Positions 12,054-24,291 of a stretch of DNA of 64,000 nt are shown piece by piece. Both the position numbers and the translations under genes were made by a program. Below the pieces are notes generated by a model. The model had not been told where the DNA came from. It worked only from the letters and a program-made list of their open reading frames with translations, and searched no databases. The stretch's first letter is position 1; each line of letters opens with the position of its first letter. The DNA comes from Caenorhabditis remanei (lineage: Eukaryota > Nematoda > Chromadorea > Rhabditida > Rhabditidae). Location of the stretch: the NCBI RefSeq assembly GCF_010183535.1, contig NC_071333.1, positions 2,976,001 through 3,040,000 on the forward strand, read 5' to 3'.

Positions 12054-12149
12054 CTAATAAAAAACTAGAACTCCAAAAAAATCAAATTTCGAATTTTCGT
12101 GACGACCATCAAATAGGACATCTGAATACTGTAACTATTATTTGAATAT

Positions 12150-12594
12150 CTGGAACATTTAATACTCACCTTCAAAACCCAAATACAAAAAATCCAAGGC
12201 TTCACAAAAAATCAAATATATACTTTGTTTTGACACTTAACCAGAAAAGTATCTGAAAAATACCTTTTTATATGCTAAAAGCGCAAAGAATAAACCAACT
12301 CACCCATTGAAACGATATTATGCAGGAGGAATGAATGAAAAGAACAGCGGCTGGGTGGTATGTCGGCCGTTCCTCGTTTTCTCTGCTGTATATCTGTTTC
12401 CTACACTCTCTCGCTTTTTGCCCCATTGAAAATGTGGTTGATACGTGTGGTCGATACGACTGCTGTTTCTCTGCGCCTCCCCAGTTTTTTTTCTCCCGAA
12501 ATCTGTCGTGACTCAGATGTTTTCCTTCTTTTATTTTCTATCACTTTCAAAAACCAAATGTTGAAAAAGGGATCAAGCACATGGCTACCTCGAA
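12150..12594. other. No supported gene
   Basis: Probably upstream sequence of the minus-strand gene at 11.5-12.05 kb. Open frames here are shadows. Confidence 0.35.
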
Positions 12595-13560
12595 ATGCAT
12601 TTTCAAATCTAGTTTCAAGACTACATGAAAAATTTAGTCTTTTTCCCAAAAAGATGTAGGCTGACTCTTTTCGTATCACTCATCTGCGTGTCTTTCAATC
12701 TCACTAGTTAGCACCTCATTGTCTTCAACTAATGTTTTTTTGCTCATCTCCCTTTTTCTTCCTTTCCTCCGCGCTCATCACATTTTGTCCAGCGAACCTC
12801 GTTTTGTTATCTTATCAGTTGGAAGTACTACGAATTTTCAATAATCGGGACAAACTTTCTCTCGGCCCGGATTCAATAATGGTTACTCATTTTTTAAACA
12901 AAATGTTCTGATTTTTTTGAAAAATCATATCAAAAGTGCTCAAATTATCATACATATTCAGTTTTTGATTGAATATTCAAATTTTAGACAAAAGCTATAG
13001 TTTTTTTTTCAAAAAAATGTCAAAAAATTTACAAAAAAAGTTCAAATAATCGAAATTTTGTTTCAAAACGAGCCGAGCGGCCCGGTCGAGACAAGAATGT
13101 CGTGAAAGACTTTTCGAGCTGAATACAACTCACTAAAATCGTGTGGATCAAGACGGGTAACTCGAATAGAAAACTCTGATCTGGTTCTACGAATTTCGTG
13201 TGAGTATTTATCTTTGTGATAAAAAACTAATGATACACTATTCAAATTTTAATGACGATAACAAGCTTTTATCAAAACCAAGACTAATTTTGTAATTTTA
13301 CCTTCGTCATTATCAAACATTTTTTAGAAAGAGGGTTTCTTGCTGAAGAGACCAGGCCCTCTTTTTAGTTTTGTTTCTAATAGTCTTACTGTCCAAGAAG
13401 ATGGTCGAAACAGTGTTGGTTTTTCAATTTTAGTTATATTTTCTGCTTTTTTAAAGGTTCTTCAAGGAATTTTAACAACAATTTCAGATATACATTTTTT
13501 GTCGCAGAAAAATTGAAATTGCAAAAAGAATTTGATGATATGTAGAATCGAATGCAAAAA
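12595..13560. repeat. Partial copy of the 36.6-40.5 kb palindromic element
   Basis: 12600-12835 matches 37220-37455 in the same orientation (shared landmarks AGCGAACCTCGTTTTGTTA and CTTATCAGTTG). 13080-13560 matches 39230-38800 in reverse (shared GGGTTTCTTGC and GTCTTACTGTCCAAGA). It is therefore a rearranged single copy of arm plus spacer sequence of that palindrome. Confidence 0.7.
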
Positions 13561-13929
13561 ATTATCGAAAGTTACCACAAAAATATGACGCGTAGAGATC
13601 ACATACAGTCATATTGAACACATCTTCAGTTTTTTCTTCTTTCTCCCCTTCCTCCACCTCCTTGTTGATTTGTCTTAGGTGCATTCATTGGCCACCTGTC
13701 CTTTTCTCTGCGAGCGCCCACATTGTCCTCGGTGCTTTTTCCGATTCCAATCTCCTTGAAGCCCACTCAAAAACTGTAGATTTTTTTTCATTTCGTTGTT
13801 CTTCTGGCATTCCTGGTGGCAAGCGACTTCTTTCCTCCGGGAACTCTGACTTATCCTCCAGTTTGGTATCTTCTTGTCTCAAGAGTTTCCTTGCCTTTTT
13901 AAATACCATTCGTTGGTTGACGAGTCAAT

Positions 13930-14565
13930 ATCTAATTCAATATCTAATATTGCTTGCCGAGGTGGAACTATTTCCGAACTTTGATGAAAAGTAAGGGATT
14001 TCAGAACGTAAATACGTAAGGAAAAAAATATTACATCACGCAAACTGAATTTTATGTTCACTAATTAGAAGATGGAGAACAAAACTAAATAAGAATATCA
14101 ACGATCAAGATTGTCAGCCCACCTCATAAAGAGATGAGCTTTTTCCAAAATTTATTTGAGTGGGGTGGAGGTTAGGTGAGTGCAAATAATGTTTATATAC
14201 ATATATTTACATTGATCTCAAGTCCCATTAAGGACTCCCACCTTCCACTTCTGAGAACAATTTCGAAAAAAAACACAGACGATCTATATGAAACGAGCGG
14301 CCGACATCTCCCGGGTTCCGCCATTCACTATGTTTTGTGTGTGAGTGGGCGGGGCGAAAACGTCCAATCGAACGCAGTGCTTGTAAATCGGTCTTTTTTC
14401 ATTGTATTAGAACTGAAATTTTGTTTGCGTGATGTATTTATCTCTCCCCAGCGTACTTACGTTCAAAAATACCTTACTTTTTGTCAAGAGGATTTAATGC
14501 TGAATAAGATAGTTCTAACACTTTATTTCAAAAATAAAGTCAGACGCTTTCCCAGAGGATGGTAG
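13930..14565 (+). repeat. Copy of the dispersed GTGATGTATTTATCTCTCCCC family
   Basis: Shares long near-identical stretches with 20805-21134, 29272-29640, 30020-30880 and 31290-32090. Landmarks are GACAATCTTGATCG (mirrored in some copies), GACATCTCCCGGGTTCCGCC and a TGTATATAAACATTATTTGC block. The ~83-residue frame on it (begins MSANNVYIH) recurs in every copy and is repeat-derived unless shown to be translated. Confidence 0.75.
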
Positions 14566-14942
14566 TTAGACACACCTTATTTAACACTGCGAAAATAGAC
14601 CAAAATCGAACTCTTCTAATTTGAAAACGTAGATTTAACGGGGCCACGTGATTTCTTATTACGGTTTGAAGAGAATTTAATGCTGAATAAGATGGTTCCA
14701 ACACATTTGAAGTTCGAAAAACCGTTCTGTGACGTCTGTCCGGTGTGTTCGAAGTTGTTGAAAAACAAAAAGTTGTTGAAAAACAAAACAAAGATGTTGT
14801 TGTCGCACTGATGTTTTAGATTAATGTTCGGATCTTTTGGAATGTTCGATTGAAAATACTAGAATTTAATAAAAATAGGAATACCAGACCTCTTAAACAT
14901 AGTGGTCGAAATTTGAAGAATGCCTCTGACGATGGAGTTTAT

Positions 14943-16345
14943 GACGCACTCTCTGACTCGTTCGATCACCCATGTTCACCCGAAAAAAGTCGACCATCTC
15001 CGATTTGCCAATCCTTTTGATCAAAGATAGTACCAAGTGTTCTTAGCAAATTGGAGTACTTTTTGGTCAGGTCCGTCACCTGGGTACCTAGGAAAATCAA
15101 AAAATCGATATTTTTCGAAAATTTTTCCTGAAGGAGTTAGGAATGAAATCTCAACGGGAAATTAATGTAGACACTATTTTAAGCATTTTTTGTGTTCAGA
15201 ACAAAATTCCAGCTCAACACCTTCATAGTGAAAATTTTGAAAATTTATGAAATTTTCGGGTTTTTTTCATGAAATCGCTTTTATCTCGGCAGGGACACGA
15301 GAAGACGGGCTTTTTTATTTTAAATTCGGAATCTACATAAAATTTGGTATTGGATCCATGTTGTCCCTACTGGTATCTCTTTCTCCAAAGAACACTTTTT
15401 TCGGGAAGTATGAAAAAAACTGCGATTTTAACTTTCAAGTCCTTCCAGTAAATTTATTTTGATGTTTCAAAATAATGGTTTTTTGAAGTTTTTCATTCAA
15501 TCATACCATTTTTATTTAGTTCCGGTACAATTTTCGATCATACCACAAAATTTTTTTCGAAAATATTGAATTTTTTGATTTCTGAAAATTTTCTCCCGAA
15601 TTGAATCATTCCGACTGAAATGTTAAGGATAGCATTATAAAATCAGGAGAATATAAATGGAATATTCTTTAGGTTCATAAAAAACTTGATTCCCACTGTC
15701 GGGTCACCTGCTACTTACGTGTTCATGGTGAAAATCAGCGAAATTTTCAACTTGGGAAGTTGGTGCAACGGTACTTCATAATTGCGACGTTATTTGACAG
15801 GGAATTGTGATGAATATGACAGGAATAGTAAGAAAACGGCAAAAATTGATAGATTCTGCAAGATGAAAAAAAACGAAAAAAGTGTTCTTTGGAGAAAGAG
15901 ATACCAGTAGGGACAACATGGATCCAATACCAAATTTTATGTAGATTCCGAATTTAAAATAAAAAAGCCCGTCTTCTCGTGTCCCTGCCGAGATAAAAGC
16001 AATTTCATGAAAAAAACCCGAAAATTTCATAAATTTTCAAAATTTTCACTATGAAGGTGTTGAGCTGGAATTTTCTTCTGAACACAAAAAATGCTTAAAA
16101 TAGTGTCTACATTAATTTCCCGTTGAGATTTCATTCCTAACTTCTTCAGGAAAAATTTTCGAAAAATATCGATTTTTTGATTTTCCTAGGTACCCAGGTG
16201 ACGGACCTGGCCAAAAAGTACCCCAATTTGCTGAGAACACTTGATACTATCTTTGATCAAAAGGATTGGCAAATCGGAGATGGCCGACTTTTTTCGGGTG
16301 AACATGGTCTGTTGATCGATGCTCGAACGAGTCAGAGAGTGCGTC
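14943..16345. repeat. 1.4-kb foldback element, arms ~460 bp
   Basis: 14943-15405 is the reverse complement of 15876-16345 with few differences, as shown by GACCTGACCAAAAAGTA-type landmarks and by the identical frame beginning MKFSGFFHEIAFISAG that reads rightward in the left arm and leftward in the right arm. The spacer is about 470 bp and unrelated to anything recognised. Small differences between arms (for example ACC/GCC and TCC/CCC) show they are not an exact assembly mirror. No transposase frame is visible. Confidence 0.85.
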
Positions 16346-16464
16346 TTATATACTTTTCCCTAGAAGGGCGGAGTCATCTATATTTGATGATCAAACTTCA
16401 CCGAGCCGCCCCTTTGTATCTCGAACATTCTGATATTATGAAATATTACACTTGGAATTTCTGA

Positions 16465-17450
16465 GAGTGAACTCATGGGGATTAGATTAGTGAACATTAA
16501 GCAGAAGAGAGGAGACGTTGGACATGCCCCGCATTGGGATTAAGAAGAAGATGTAATCAGAAAAGCGGGAAACGTAAGGAAAAAGGGGAAATGAGAAATT
16601 CGTATAGTTGATAAAGACTTGGAGTAATCTAAGATAGAATTTCCAGAATATCAAAAGATCATGCTTTAAAAAATTATATTATTTGTAATAACATATTTTT
16701 AAAAAAAATTTTGTTTTAACTGCATAATAAAAACCTTCAATTTGATTGGAACCTCCTTGAGGACTTGTCCATTTACGTCTGCAATGAAGCAATTTATTAA
16801 CTGTGGCTATTTTTATTCAATTATTGATCAAGTATCCTGATGTCCCACCTATTCATAAACAATTTTGAACAAACTAAGAAAAAAAAGAATTAACCTTCTT
16901 ACAGTTATCTGGATTTCAGTTAGCCCTTCTTTTTTCAATATTTCCGTCGTTGTGTTGTTTTATTCGAATGGAAAAATTATAAAATAGAACTAGTGGTGAG
17001 AATTTCGAGAAGAATAAATTAATATGACAGATCGTTAAAATGGAAGAGGCGAGTGGGGGAGATAAATGATGGTGGAAAAAGATCATGATTATAATCGATT
17101 AATGGATTGTTCAAGAAGTGAGATAAATTTACCGGGTGAGAGAAATTCACGGCAATTAGATTTGTTGGAATTCCAGATGGGGACAGTGGAAGAGAATAAG
17201 TTATTTACTTGTGGTCTAATACACATGAGGGCCATGGGTCGTTTGTTAGAGTTGGACAGTCTGACATAAGAGTGGATTTCTGGAAAGAAAGTGGAGCCGC
17301 AAATGATTTTATAGAGGAGAATTAGTTGGGATACAGGAACCCTCCACCCTCAAGCATCAACAGTCAGAAAACAATGTTTCAATGGGGATACTTTATCACT
17401 TCGAGTAAATTATCACGAAAAGTATCGAAAGTTACAAAAAATAATTAAAA
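16465..17450. other. Intergenic, no supported gene
   Basis: Short frames only (largest 17066-17269). The right end is likely the 3' flank of the minus-strand gene at 17457. Confidence 0.4.
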
Positions 17451-17456
17451 GAATAA

Positions 17457-17959
17457 TTAGTAGGCAGCCCAATCGATACGCAGTTTTCCAATGAAGAAGA
17501 GAATGATGATGACGATCAAACGGAATAGGAGGAATATGTAGTCGTTGGTGTCTTCTGGGGCATTCGCGTAGTTTTCCAGATGGTTGTGTTCAACCATGTC
17601 GATGACTTCCATCATTCGAGGTGGGAAAGGAAAGGTAGGAGCTTCTCTATGAGGCATCTGAAACTGGTAAATATTTATGTAGGTTACGGGAAACAAGCGA
17701 GAGTGAGAACACTATATACTTGGATTGTTTCTAGGGTCTCTGAGAGACTGAAATCTTGTGTGGAGGTAGTCAAATATTTCTCTAACATGTAGCAAAAATT
17801 TTTATTGGAAAATCACTACCACTACAATTGGTCCCTCACCTTTGAGGCCTTCTGAAAATGCTTCTGTTCTTCACTTTCCGCTTTTTTTTGTTTTTGTTTC
17901 TCCGCCTTCGATTCCTATTTCTTTTCCTCTTTTTCGCGTTGTTTCTTCCTCATTTCCAT
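17457..17959 (-). CDS. Small tail-anchored membrane protein; upstream exon broken by a TAG
   Basis: The exon 17457-17657 encodes 66 residues starting with an ATG directly after a TTTCAG acceptor. It has a proline/charged head (MPHREAPTFPFPPRMMEV), an acidic middle and one strong membrane span near the C-terminus (LFRLIVIIILFFIGKL), followed by RIDWAAY. That is a tail-anchored layout, with insertion of the C-terminus into an intracellular membrane expected. Upstream, 17840-17959 reads in the same phase as 40 codons of K/E/Q-rich coiled-coil-like sequence (MEMRKKQREKEEKK, then a TAG at 17915-17917, then ESKAEKQKQKKAESEEQ) ending at a GTGAGG donor that joins in phase. Either the functional start is the ATG at 17657, or an N-terminal coiled coil has been lost to one nonsense codon. 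Family not recognised. Confidence 0.55.
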
Positions 17960-18099
17960 CGTTCGTGTTGTTGGCGAAAATGGTTGTTCAAGTTGTTTTA
18001 TTGCTCACGGATTGTTGGAGGACCAAGCAGGCAAAGATCGAATACTACCTGAATGGAATAGGAGATGAAGAATTGGGAGCTGCATGTTAGAGACTACAA

Positions 18100-18720
18100 A
18101 CTACAATTTCTGTCAAATGCAGCACATCAGTGCGAGGCGTAATGTCGAGAAAACGCGCTCCGTCGCACAACGGTTGGCACGGTGACAAAAAACTTGACTG
18201 TGTGTCAGGGATTTTACGTTTACTTATCGTAAATTTAAAATATTAGTATAAGGTGCGACGCGCACGCAACGCGATTCTGAAAGTTCAAAGTATTTTTTCC
18301 CAGACCTTTTGCCTCGCACTGCTGTGAAACAATGATGTTCGTTGTCTTCAAATTTAAAAATTGAAGACAATGAATTTTAGGCTCCGCTCTCAAAAACATC
18401 TCTTGCGATTCAAGTAGCGGTGCAAGCTTTGAGTGATGATCCTAAGCCGAACTCTTTTGGAGGGCAAGCCTATGATTCAAATCTGAGCTCGAAAAAATGC
18501 TTAGTTTCCCTGGGTGAGCCTTACAAACCACAAAGTACAATTCTTACCAATGCTGTGAAGGGGAATAGAAGGATAACATTGCCAGTGTCTACCTACTTTA
18601 TATGATTCCGTATCTTTTCATAGAGTAGCGTGATATGGTTCATACCTGAAAATAGATGGATAACGTTAAGTATATAAGAAAATTTTTTTGTAGTAGTTGA
18701 GTACATTTTGATAGCTCCGT
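18100..18720. other. Intergenic with a GC-rich patch
   Basis: The patch around 18130-18270 has CpG-rich words (GCGACGCGCACGCAACGCG) reminiscent of the palindrome at 9336. No gene is supported. Confidence 0.35.
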
Positions 18721-20804
18721 CCACTTTTGAATTGCGCTTTTCAAAAACGTTAATTTTCTTGAGAGAAATATTGTTCAACTTAAAGATTACATCACGGTGT
18801 TTGGAAAATACTAATAACTTCATGTTTATATTGATTGTGTAGAACAAACCAGCATTTCCATTTTCATAGTTGCCCGCTTTTTGATAAAAGTTTAGAAATC
18901 TTTCGGAAATCTGGATATTCGGAAATCCAGAAAAATCGAAAATTAGAAGATCTAAGGATCATATGTGGAGATGCCTGTCCGGATGTCTACAAGTTCAGGT
19001 GAAGAACAGAAGAGTTGACTATGTCTCTATGTCGGTCAGCCTGGACGTCCATCCCTATTTCAGTTTGTCCGGATGTCCACTCACCTTCTCACACTTCTTG
19101 TCCAGTAGTTGCATGAATAGAAATGAATAAAATATTAGAATTCCAAAAAAATCATACGGAACATGACCTTAACACAAAAAGTCTGTTGAATAATGTATGG
19201 ATCTAATGGTACCATGATACTGTATTTATACTGGTCCTGAAGGCCACGCCCACCAGTTACTGTAGCGGTAAACAAAACGATTATACAGTCCTAAGAGACA
19301 GATGGGTAGAGCTTAGAAAAGAGAGAACGTGGGGAGGGGAGTATACGAGAACAAAATTTGAAAAAAGAAGGGACCAACCGGTTGTCGGGAAGGTACTTAA
19401 TTAGTGGCTACAAAATAAAGGGAGGAGGGGAAAAATTAAGCCGGAGCTGGAAAGGGAATAACAAAAATGGAGAAGATGAGCAGATGGAAGAGAGATTTGA
19501 ATTTGAATTTGAATTCGGAGTATAATTGGTACAGGAAATTCTTAGACGGTTCGAAACCGAGGCGTTTCATAACTGATTTTTTCAAATGAATGTTCAGTTT
19601 CGATACAAGTGCGCTCCATTGGACTAGAAGAAACTATTCAAATAGTGATTGAGCCGATTAAGCTACGTATCGAATGTTTAGTCGAACGGTATCAAAGAAC
19701 ATGACACAAATCAAATTGCGAAAAGATAACGGGTAGTAGATTGAATGTACACTTTTGCCTGTTCTAAAAGACTCCCCCGTATGCTTTAAAAAAACCGGCG
19801 ATTCTACTCACTACAAACATATGAAGAGAGAACTGGAATCGTTTCAAATACCTCTTCGTTTTTTTTTGAACTCTCCGTTTGACTAATGCAATACAATTTA
19901 CAAAAAAAAAGTTGTTGCTTTGCTAAGAACATCATGTAGATGCAAATGCCAAACACTACGTTATAAGCGTTTCGTATAGCTGTATAGCTTTTGAAGTCGA
20001 AGAAAATGCGTTTAAACATCCTAAATAGGTCAAAAACAGTTTAATAACGAGATAATTGTCTTCCACAGCTCTAAAAATATCAAAAACGCTTGAACTACGT
20101 GGCTGTTTGCTTCAGAACTGTTAACTCGCGTTTATAGCGTCCTAAGTCGTTATAAAAGTTGAATATGTGTCAAACGTGTTCCAGCTAGCACTATAGCTGT
20201 CCAAACTTGTCAAAAGTGCGCCAGATATTTCAAACATTTTTCTAAAGACTCCTCACACCGCTTTCCAAATGCAAAAACAAGGCAAAAGTGCTCTAAATAG
20301 CTCTTTACCATTCAAATAAACAAAAGTCACCGACAACGTTATTTTAACCAGCAAAACAAGAAAATCATGGACGTTTTCTTTAGTCTGTTGTAAACACAGT
20401 TGTTATTGACATTAAATAGAGAACCTTTCCCAGGTCATACGAAGCTGGACCGAAGACTTCCTGCCAACTCGAGATTGATTACAACTGTTATCCGTTTTAC
20501 CTTGACCACCAGAAGAACATGAATTGTGGGGCGAAAGGTGCCTGAAGGATAGCTCTGGCAACTTGAAAGGTGTAATTTCCTGGAACAAATACGATACCTC
20601 CGATGCAAGATCTGCAAACAATGTCTTTCACAACAACGTGCTGGTAGACCCCGAGTTGATTTTCTCATCTCAGTCAATGAAAATCAATAGAGTTCTACCG
20701 TAAAAGTCATCGAGGTCCATACCATGACACTTAGGAAAAAGGCGGTCGAGAGCCTAGCAAAGTTTTGGGACCTTCTGTCAGCTTGTGACAACAGTATAAG
20801 AATA

Positions 20805-21134
20805 TCAAAGATCAAGATTGTCAGCCCACCTCATAAAGAGATGAGCTTTTTCCAAAATTTATTTGAGTGGGGTGGAGGTTAGGGGAGTGCAAATAATGTT
20901 TATATACATATATTTACATTGATCTCAAGTCCCATTAAGGACTCCCACCTTCCACTTCTGAGATCAATTTCGAAAATTGACACCGACGACCTATATGAAA
21001 CGAGCGGCCGACATCTCCCGGGTTCCGCCATTCACTGTGTTTTGTGTGTGAGTGGGCGGGGAGAAAACGTCCAATCGATTGCAGTGCTTGTAAATCGGTC
21101 TCTTTTCATTGTATTAGAACTGAAATTTTGTTAG
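20805..21134 (+). repeat. Copy of the GTGATGTATTTATC-family core inside the foldback spacer
   Basis: Nearly identical to 14102-14425, 30340-30664 and, in reverse, to 29272-29607 and 31312-31645. It contains the recurrent MISSPIKDSHLPLLR frame. Confidence 0.8.
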
Positions 21135-22769
21135 AACTCTATTTTTTTCCCTGAGTGTCATGGTATGGGCCTCGGTGACTTTTACGGTAGAACTCTATTG
21201 ATTTTCATTGACTGAGATGAGAAAATCAACATCAACAGTCTTCAGAGAAATCAACAGTCTTCAGAGAATCAACAGTCTTCAGAGAAATGTTTGAAATATC
21301 TGGCGCACTTTTGACAAGTTTGGACAGCTATAGTGCTAGCTGGAACACGTTTGACACATATTCAACTTTTATAACGACTTAGGACGCTATAAACGCGAGT
21401 TAACAGTTCTGAAGCAAACAGCCACGTAGTTCAAGCGTTTTTGACATTTTTAGAGCTGTGGAAGACAATTATCTCGTTATTAAACTGTTTTTGACCTATT
21501 TAGGATGTTTAAATGCATTTTCTTCGACTTCAAAAGCTATACAGCTATACGAAACGCTTATAACGTAGTGTTTGGCATTTGCATCTACATGATGTTCTTA
21601 GCAAAGCAACAACTTTTTTTTGTAAATTGTATTGCATTAGTCAAACGGAGAGTTCAAAAAAAAACGAAGAGGTATTTGAAACGATTCCAGTTCTCTCTTC
21701 ATAGCACGTGTTTGTAGTGAGTAGAATCGCCGGTTTTTTTAAAGCATACGGGGGAGTCTTTTAGAACAGGCAAAAGTGTACATTCAATCTACTACCCGTT
21801 ATCTTTTCGCAATTTGATTTGTGTCATGTTCTTTGATACCGTTCGACTAAACATTCGATACGTAGCTTAATCGGCTCAATCACTATTTGAATAGTTTCTT
21901 CTAGTCCAATGGAGCGCACTTGTATCGAAACTGAACATTCATTTGAAAAAATCAGTTATGAAACGCCTCGGTTTCGAACCGTCTAAGAATTTCCTGTACC
22001 AATTATACTCCGAATTCAAATTCAAATTCAAATCTCTCTTCCATCTGCTCATCTTCTCCATTTTTGTTATTCCCTTTCCTGCTCTAATTTTTCCCCGCCT
22101 TCCCCTTTTTTGTAGCCACTAATTAAGTACCTTCCCGACAACCGGTTGGTCCCCTCTTTTTTCAAATTTTTCCCTTGTATATACTCTGCGTCTCTCCCCT
22201 CCCCACGTTCTGTCTCCTCTAAGCTCTACCCATCTGTCTCTTAGGACTGTATAATCGTTTTGTTTACCGCTACAGTAACTGGTGGGCGTGGCCTTCAGGA
22301 CCAGTATAAATACAGTATCATGGTACCATCAGATTCATACATTATTCAACAGACTTTTTGTGTTAAGGTCAGGTTCCGTATGATTTTTTTGGAATTCTAA
22401 TATTTTATTTATTTCTATTTATGCAACTGGACAACAAGTGTGAAGAGGTAAGTGGACATCCGGACTAACAGAAATAGGGATGGACATCCGGGCTGACAGA
22501 CAGAGAGACATAGTCAACTTTTTGGTCCGTCACCTGAACTTGTGGACATCCGAACAAACAAACATCCGGACAGACATCTCCCCATATTATCTTTAGATCT
22601 TTTGATTTTCCATTTTTTCTCTATTTCCGAATTTCCAGATTTCCGAAAGATTCCTAGACTTTTATCAAAAAGCGGGCAACTATGAAAATGGAGATGCTGG
22701 TTTGTTTTACACAATCAATATAAACATGAAGTTATTAGAGTTTTCCAAACACCGTGATGTAATCTTTAA

Positions 22770-23686
22770 GAGGCGTTGTCTGTAAGATGAGGATTCCTCT
22801 TGGCACAGTTGCAAAAAGTTGTTTCAATCCGAACTCTTTTTACAGCATATGTACCCCTATGGTAGTGATTTACAAAAAATATGTCACCAGTCCCCTATGA
22901 CGTCATCATAGGAAAATATGACCAATAATTGACTTTTCCCCCAAAACATCACAAAAATATAAATTTTTGAGATAACTCTGCGAAACTTTCGGTACATGTT
23001 AGGAGTGTTTTTGACTACCCTTACACAAATTTCGAGCCCTCCAGACACCCCAGAAACCGTTTAGTTAAATTTCATTTTCATGTTTTTTCAACTTTTCTCA
23101 AAAAATCCCTCTAGAAGTACTCAAATTTCAAATCGTATTCATATTTCCCGCAAAGTGTTCTATTAAATTTAATTAAAGTCATGAAAAAGTAGGTGGACCA
23201 TTTTGAGATATTTCGATTTTTTCAAAAATCACATAAGGGTCCCCTCTTATGAAAAAAATTTTTTCACAATTTTTTTCTAAATTTAATAGAACACTTTGCG
23301 GAGAATATGAATACGATTTGAAATTTTATGGCTTCTAGAGGGATTTTTTGAGAAAAGTTGAAAAAACATGAAAATGAAATTTAACTGAACGGTTTCTGGG
23401 GTGTCTGGAGGGCTGGAAATTTGTGTAAGGGTAGTCAAAAACACTCCGAACATGTACCGAAAGTTTCGCAGAGTTATCTCAAAAATTAAAATTTTTGTGA
23501 ATTTTTGGGGGAAAAGTCAATTGGTCATATTTTCCTATGATGACGTCATAGGGGATTGGTGACATACTGTTTGTAAATCACTACCATAGGGGTACATATG
23601 CTGTAAAAAGAGTTCGGATTGAAACAACTTTTTGTAACTGTGCCAAGGCCCAACACAAACATTCTCACTCTTACAGATAGTGTCTC
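22770..23686. mobile_element. 917-bp palindromic element flanked by TTAA, nested
   Basis: TTAA at 22766-22769 and 23687-23690 flanks the unit. Its ends are inverted: the left begins GAGGCGTTGTCTGTAAGA, the right reads back GAGACACTATCTGTAAGA. The two halves fold on a centre near 23225, sharing for example TACCCCTATGGTAGTGATTT and CCTATGACGTCAT. The host foldback's other arm (18755-18800) keeps the uninterrupted site, with a single TTAA between TTGTTCAAC and AGATTACATC. TTAA duplication with short terminal repeats is typical of piggyBac-type transposition. No transposase is encoded, so this would be a non-autonomous (MITE-like) member. Confidence 0.9.
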
Positions 23687-23749
23687 TTAAGTTGAACAAT
23701 ATTTCTCACAAGAAAATTAACGTTTTTGAAATGCGCAATTCAAAAGTAA

Positions 23750-24275
23750 ACCCGTAAACCCATTTTAGGCGATCTCAAACAATCTTAGGTTATCTTAAGT
23801 AATCTTTGACGATCTCAGCCAGTTTTTTGCTGATTCCAATTGATCTTAGACAATCTTAGGCGATCTAAAACGATCCTAAGCTATCTTAAGATAACTTAAA
23901 GCATTTTAGAGCATCATAATCAATTTTGGCCAATTTTAGCCAGTCTTAGACAATTTTAAACCATTTTTGGCAATCTTTGACAATCCTAGACTATCGTAAG
24001 CAATCTTAATCGACGTTAAGCACTTTCAAAAGCTCCCAATCGATTTTAGACAATCTGTGGTGATCATTGATAATCTCATCCAATTTTGGCCGGTCCCAAT
24101 CGATATTTGACGATTTTAGACAGTCTTATGTGATATGATATATGATGATAAGCAATTTTAGAGGATCTAAAACAATTTTTAGCGGTTTTGAGCGATCTTG
24201 GTCAATTTTGACCCATCTCAGACGATTTTTGACCATTTTAGCCAATCTTAGCTAGTTATAAGCGATCTCAGCACA
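23750..24275. repeat. Satellite-like array of ~20-bp GATCTTAG/ACAATTTTAG units
   Basis: Imperfect units around GCGATCTTAGACAATTTTAG repeat with drift across the whole stretch. The same array, collinear in its details, precedes the second receptor copy at 42625-43275, so it belongs to the duplicated segment. Confidence 0.75.
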
Positions 24276-24291
24276 AGGCTCTTTCTTCCAG

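Larger units (their letters stand above)
18724..23747. mobile_element. 5-kb foldback element with ~1.5-kb inverted arms, carrying a nested insertion
   Basis: The left arm 18724-20241 is the near-complete reverse complement of the right arm 21287-23747, once the nested 917-bp element (22770-23686) and one TTAA copy are removed. Landmarks in both arms include ACTGGTGGGCGTGGCCTTC, the TTTTGAATTGCGC outer ends and runs of degenerate CTGGCGC/TTTGACG units at the inner ends. The spacer (20242-21286) holds a copy of another repeat family. No transposase-like frame is seen, so it looks non-autonomous. A second, truncated copy lies at 40545-42620. Confidence 0.85.

Noticed and set aside
13614..13994. 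Long frames on both strands, including a charged minus-strand frame (13685-13909)
   Set aside because: No splice-supported exon or start context. The frames stop without joining to neighbours, and the region lies between repeat copies.
16177..16464. 95-residue frame (TDLAKKYPNLLRTLDTIFDQ)
   Set aside because: Lies in the arm of a foldback. The mirrored arm carries the same words with amino-acid-changing differences and a disrupted end, so no constraint is evident.
23748..24275. Possible CRISPR-like spacing of repeats
   Set aside because: Units are contiguous and degenerate without unique spacers. Eukaryotic satellite, not CRISPR.
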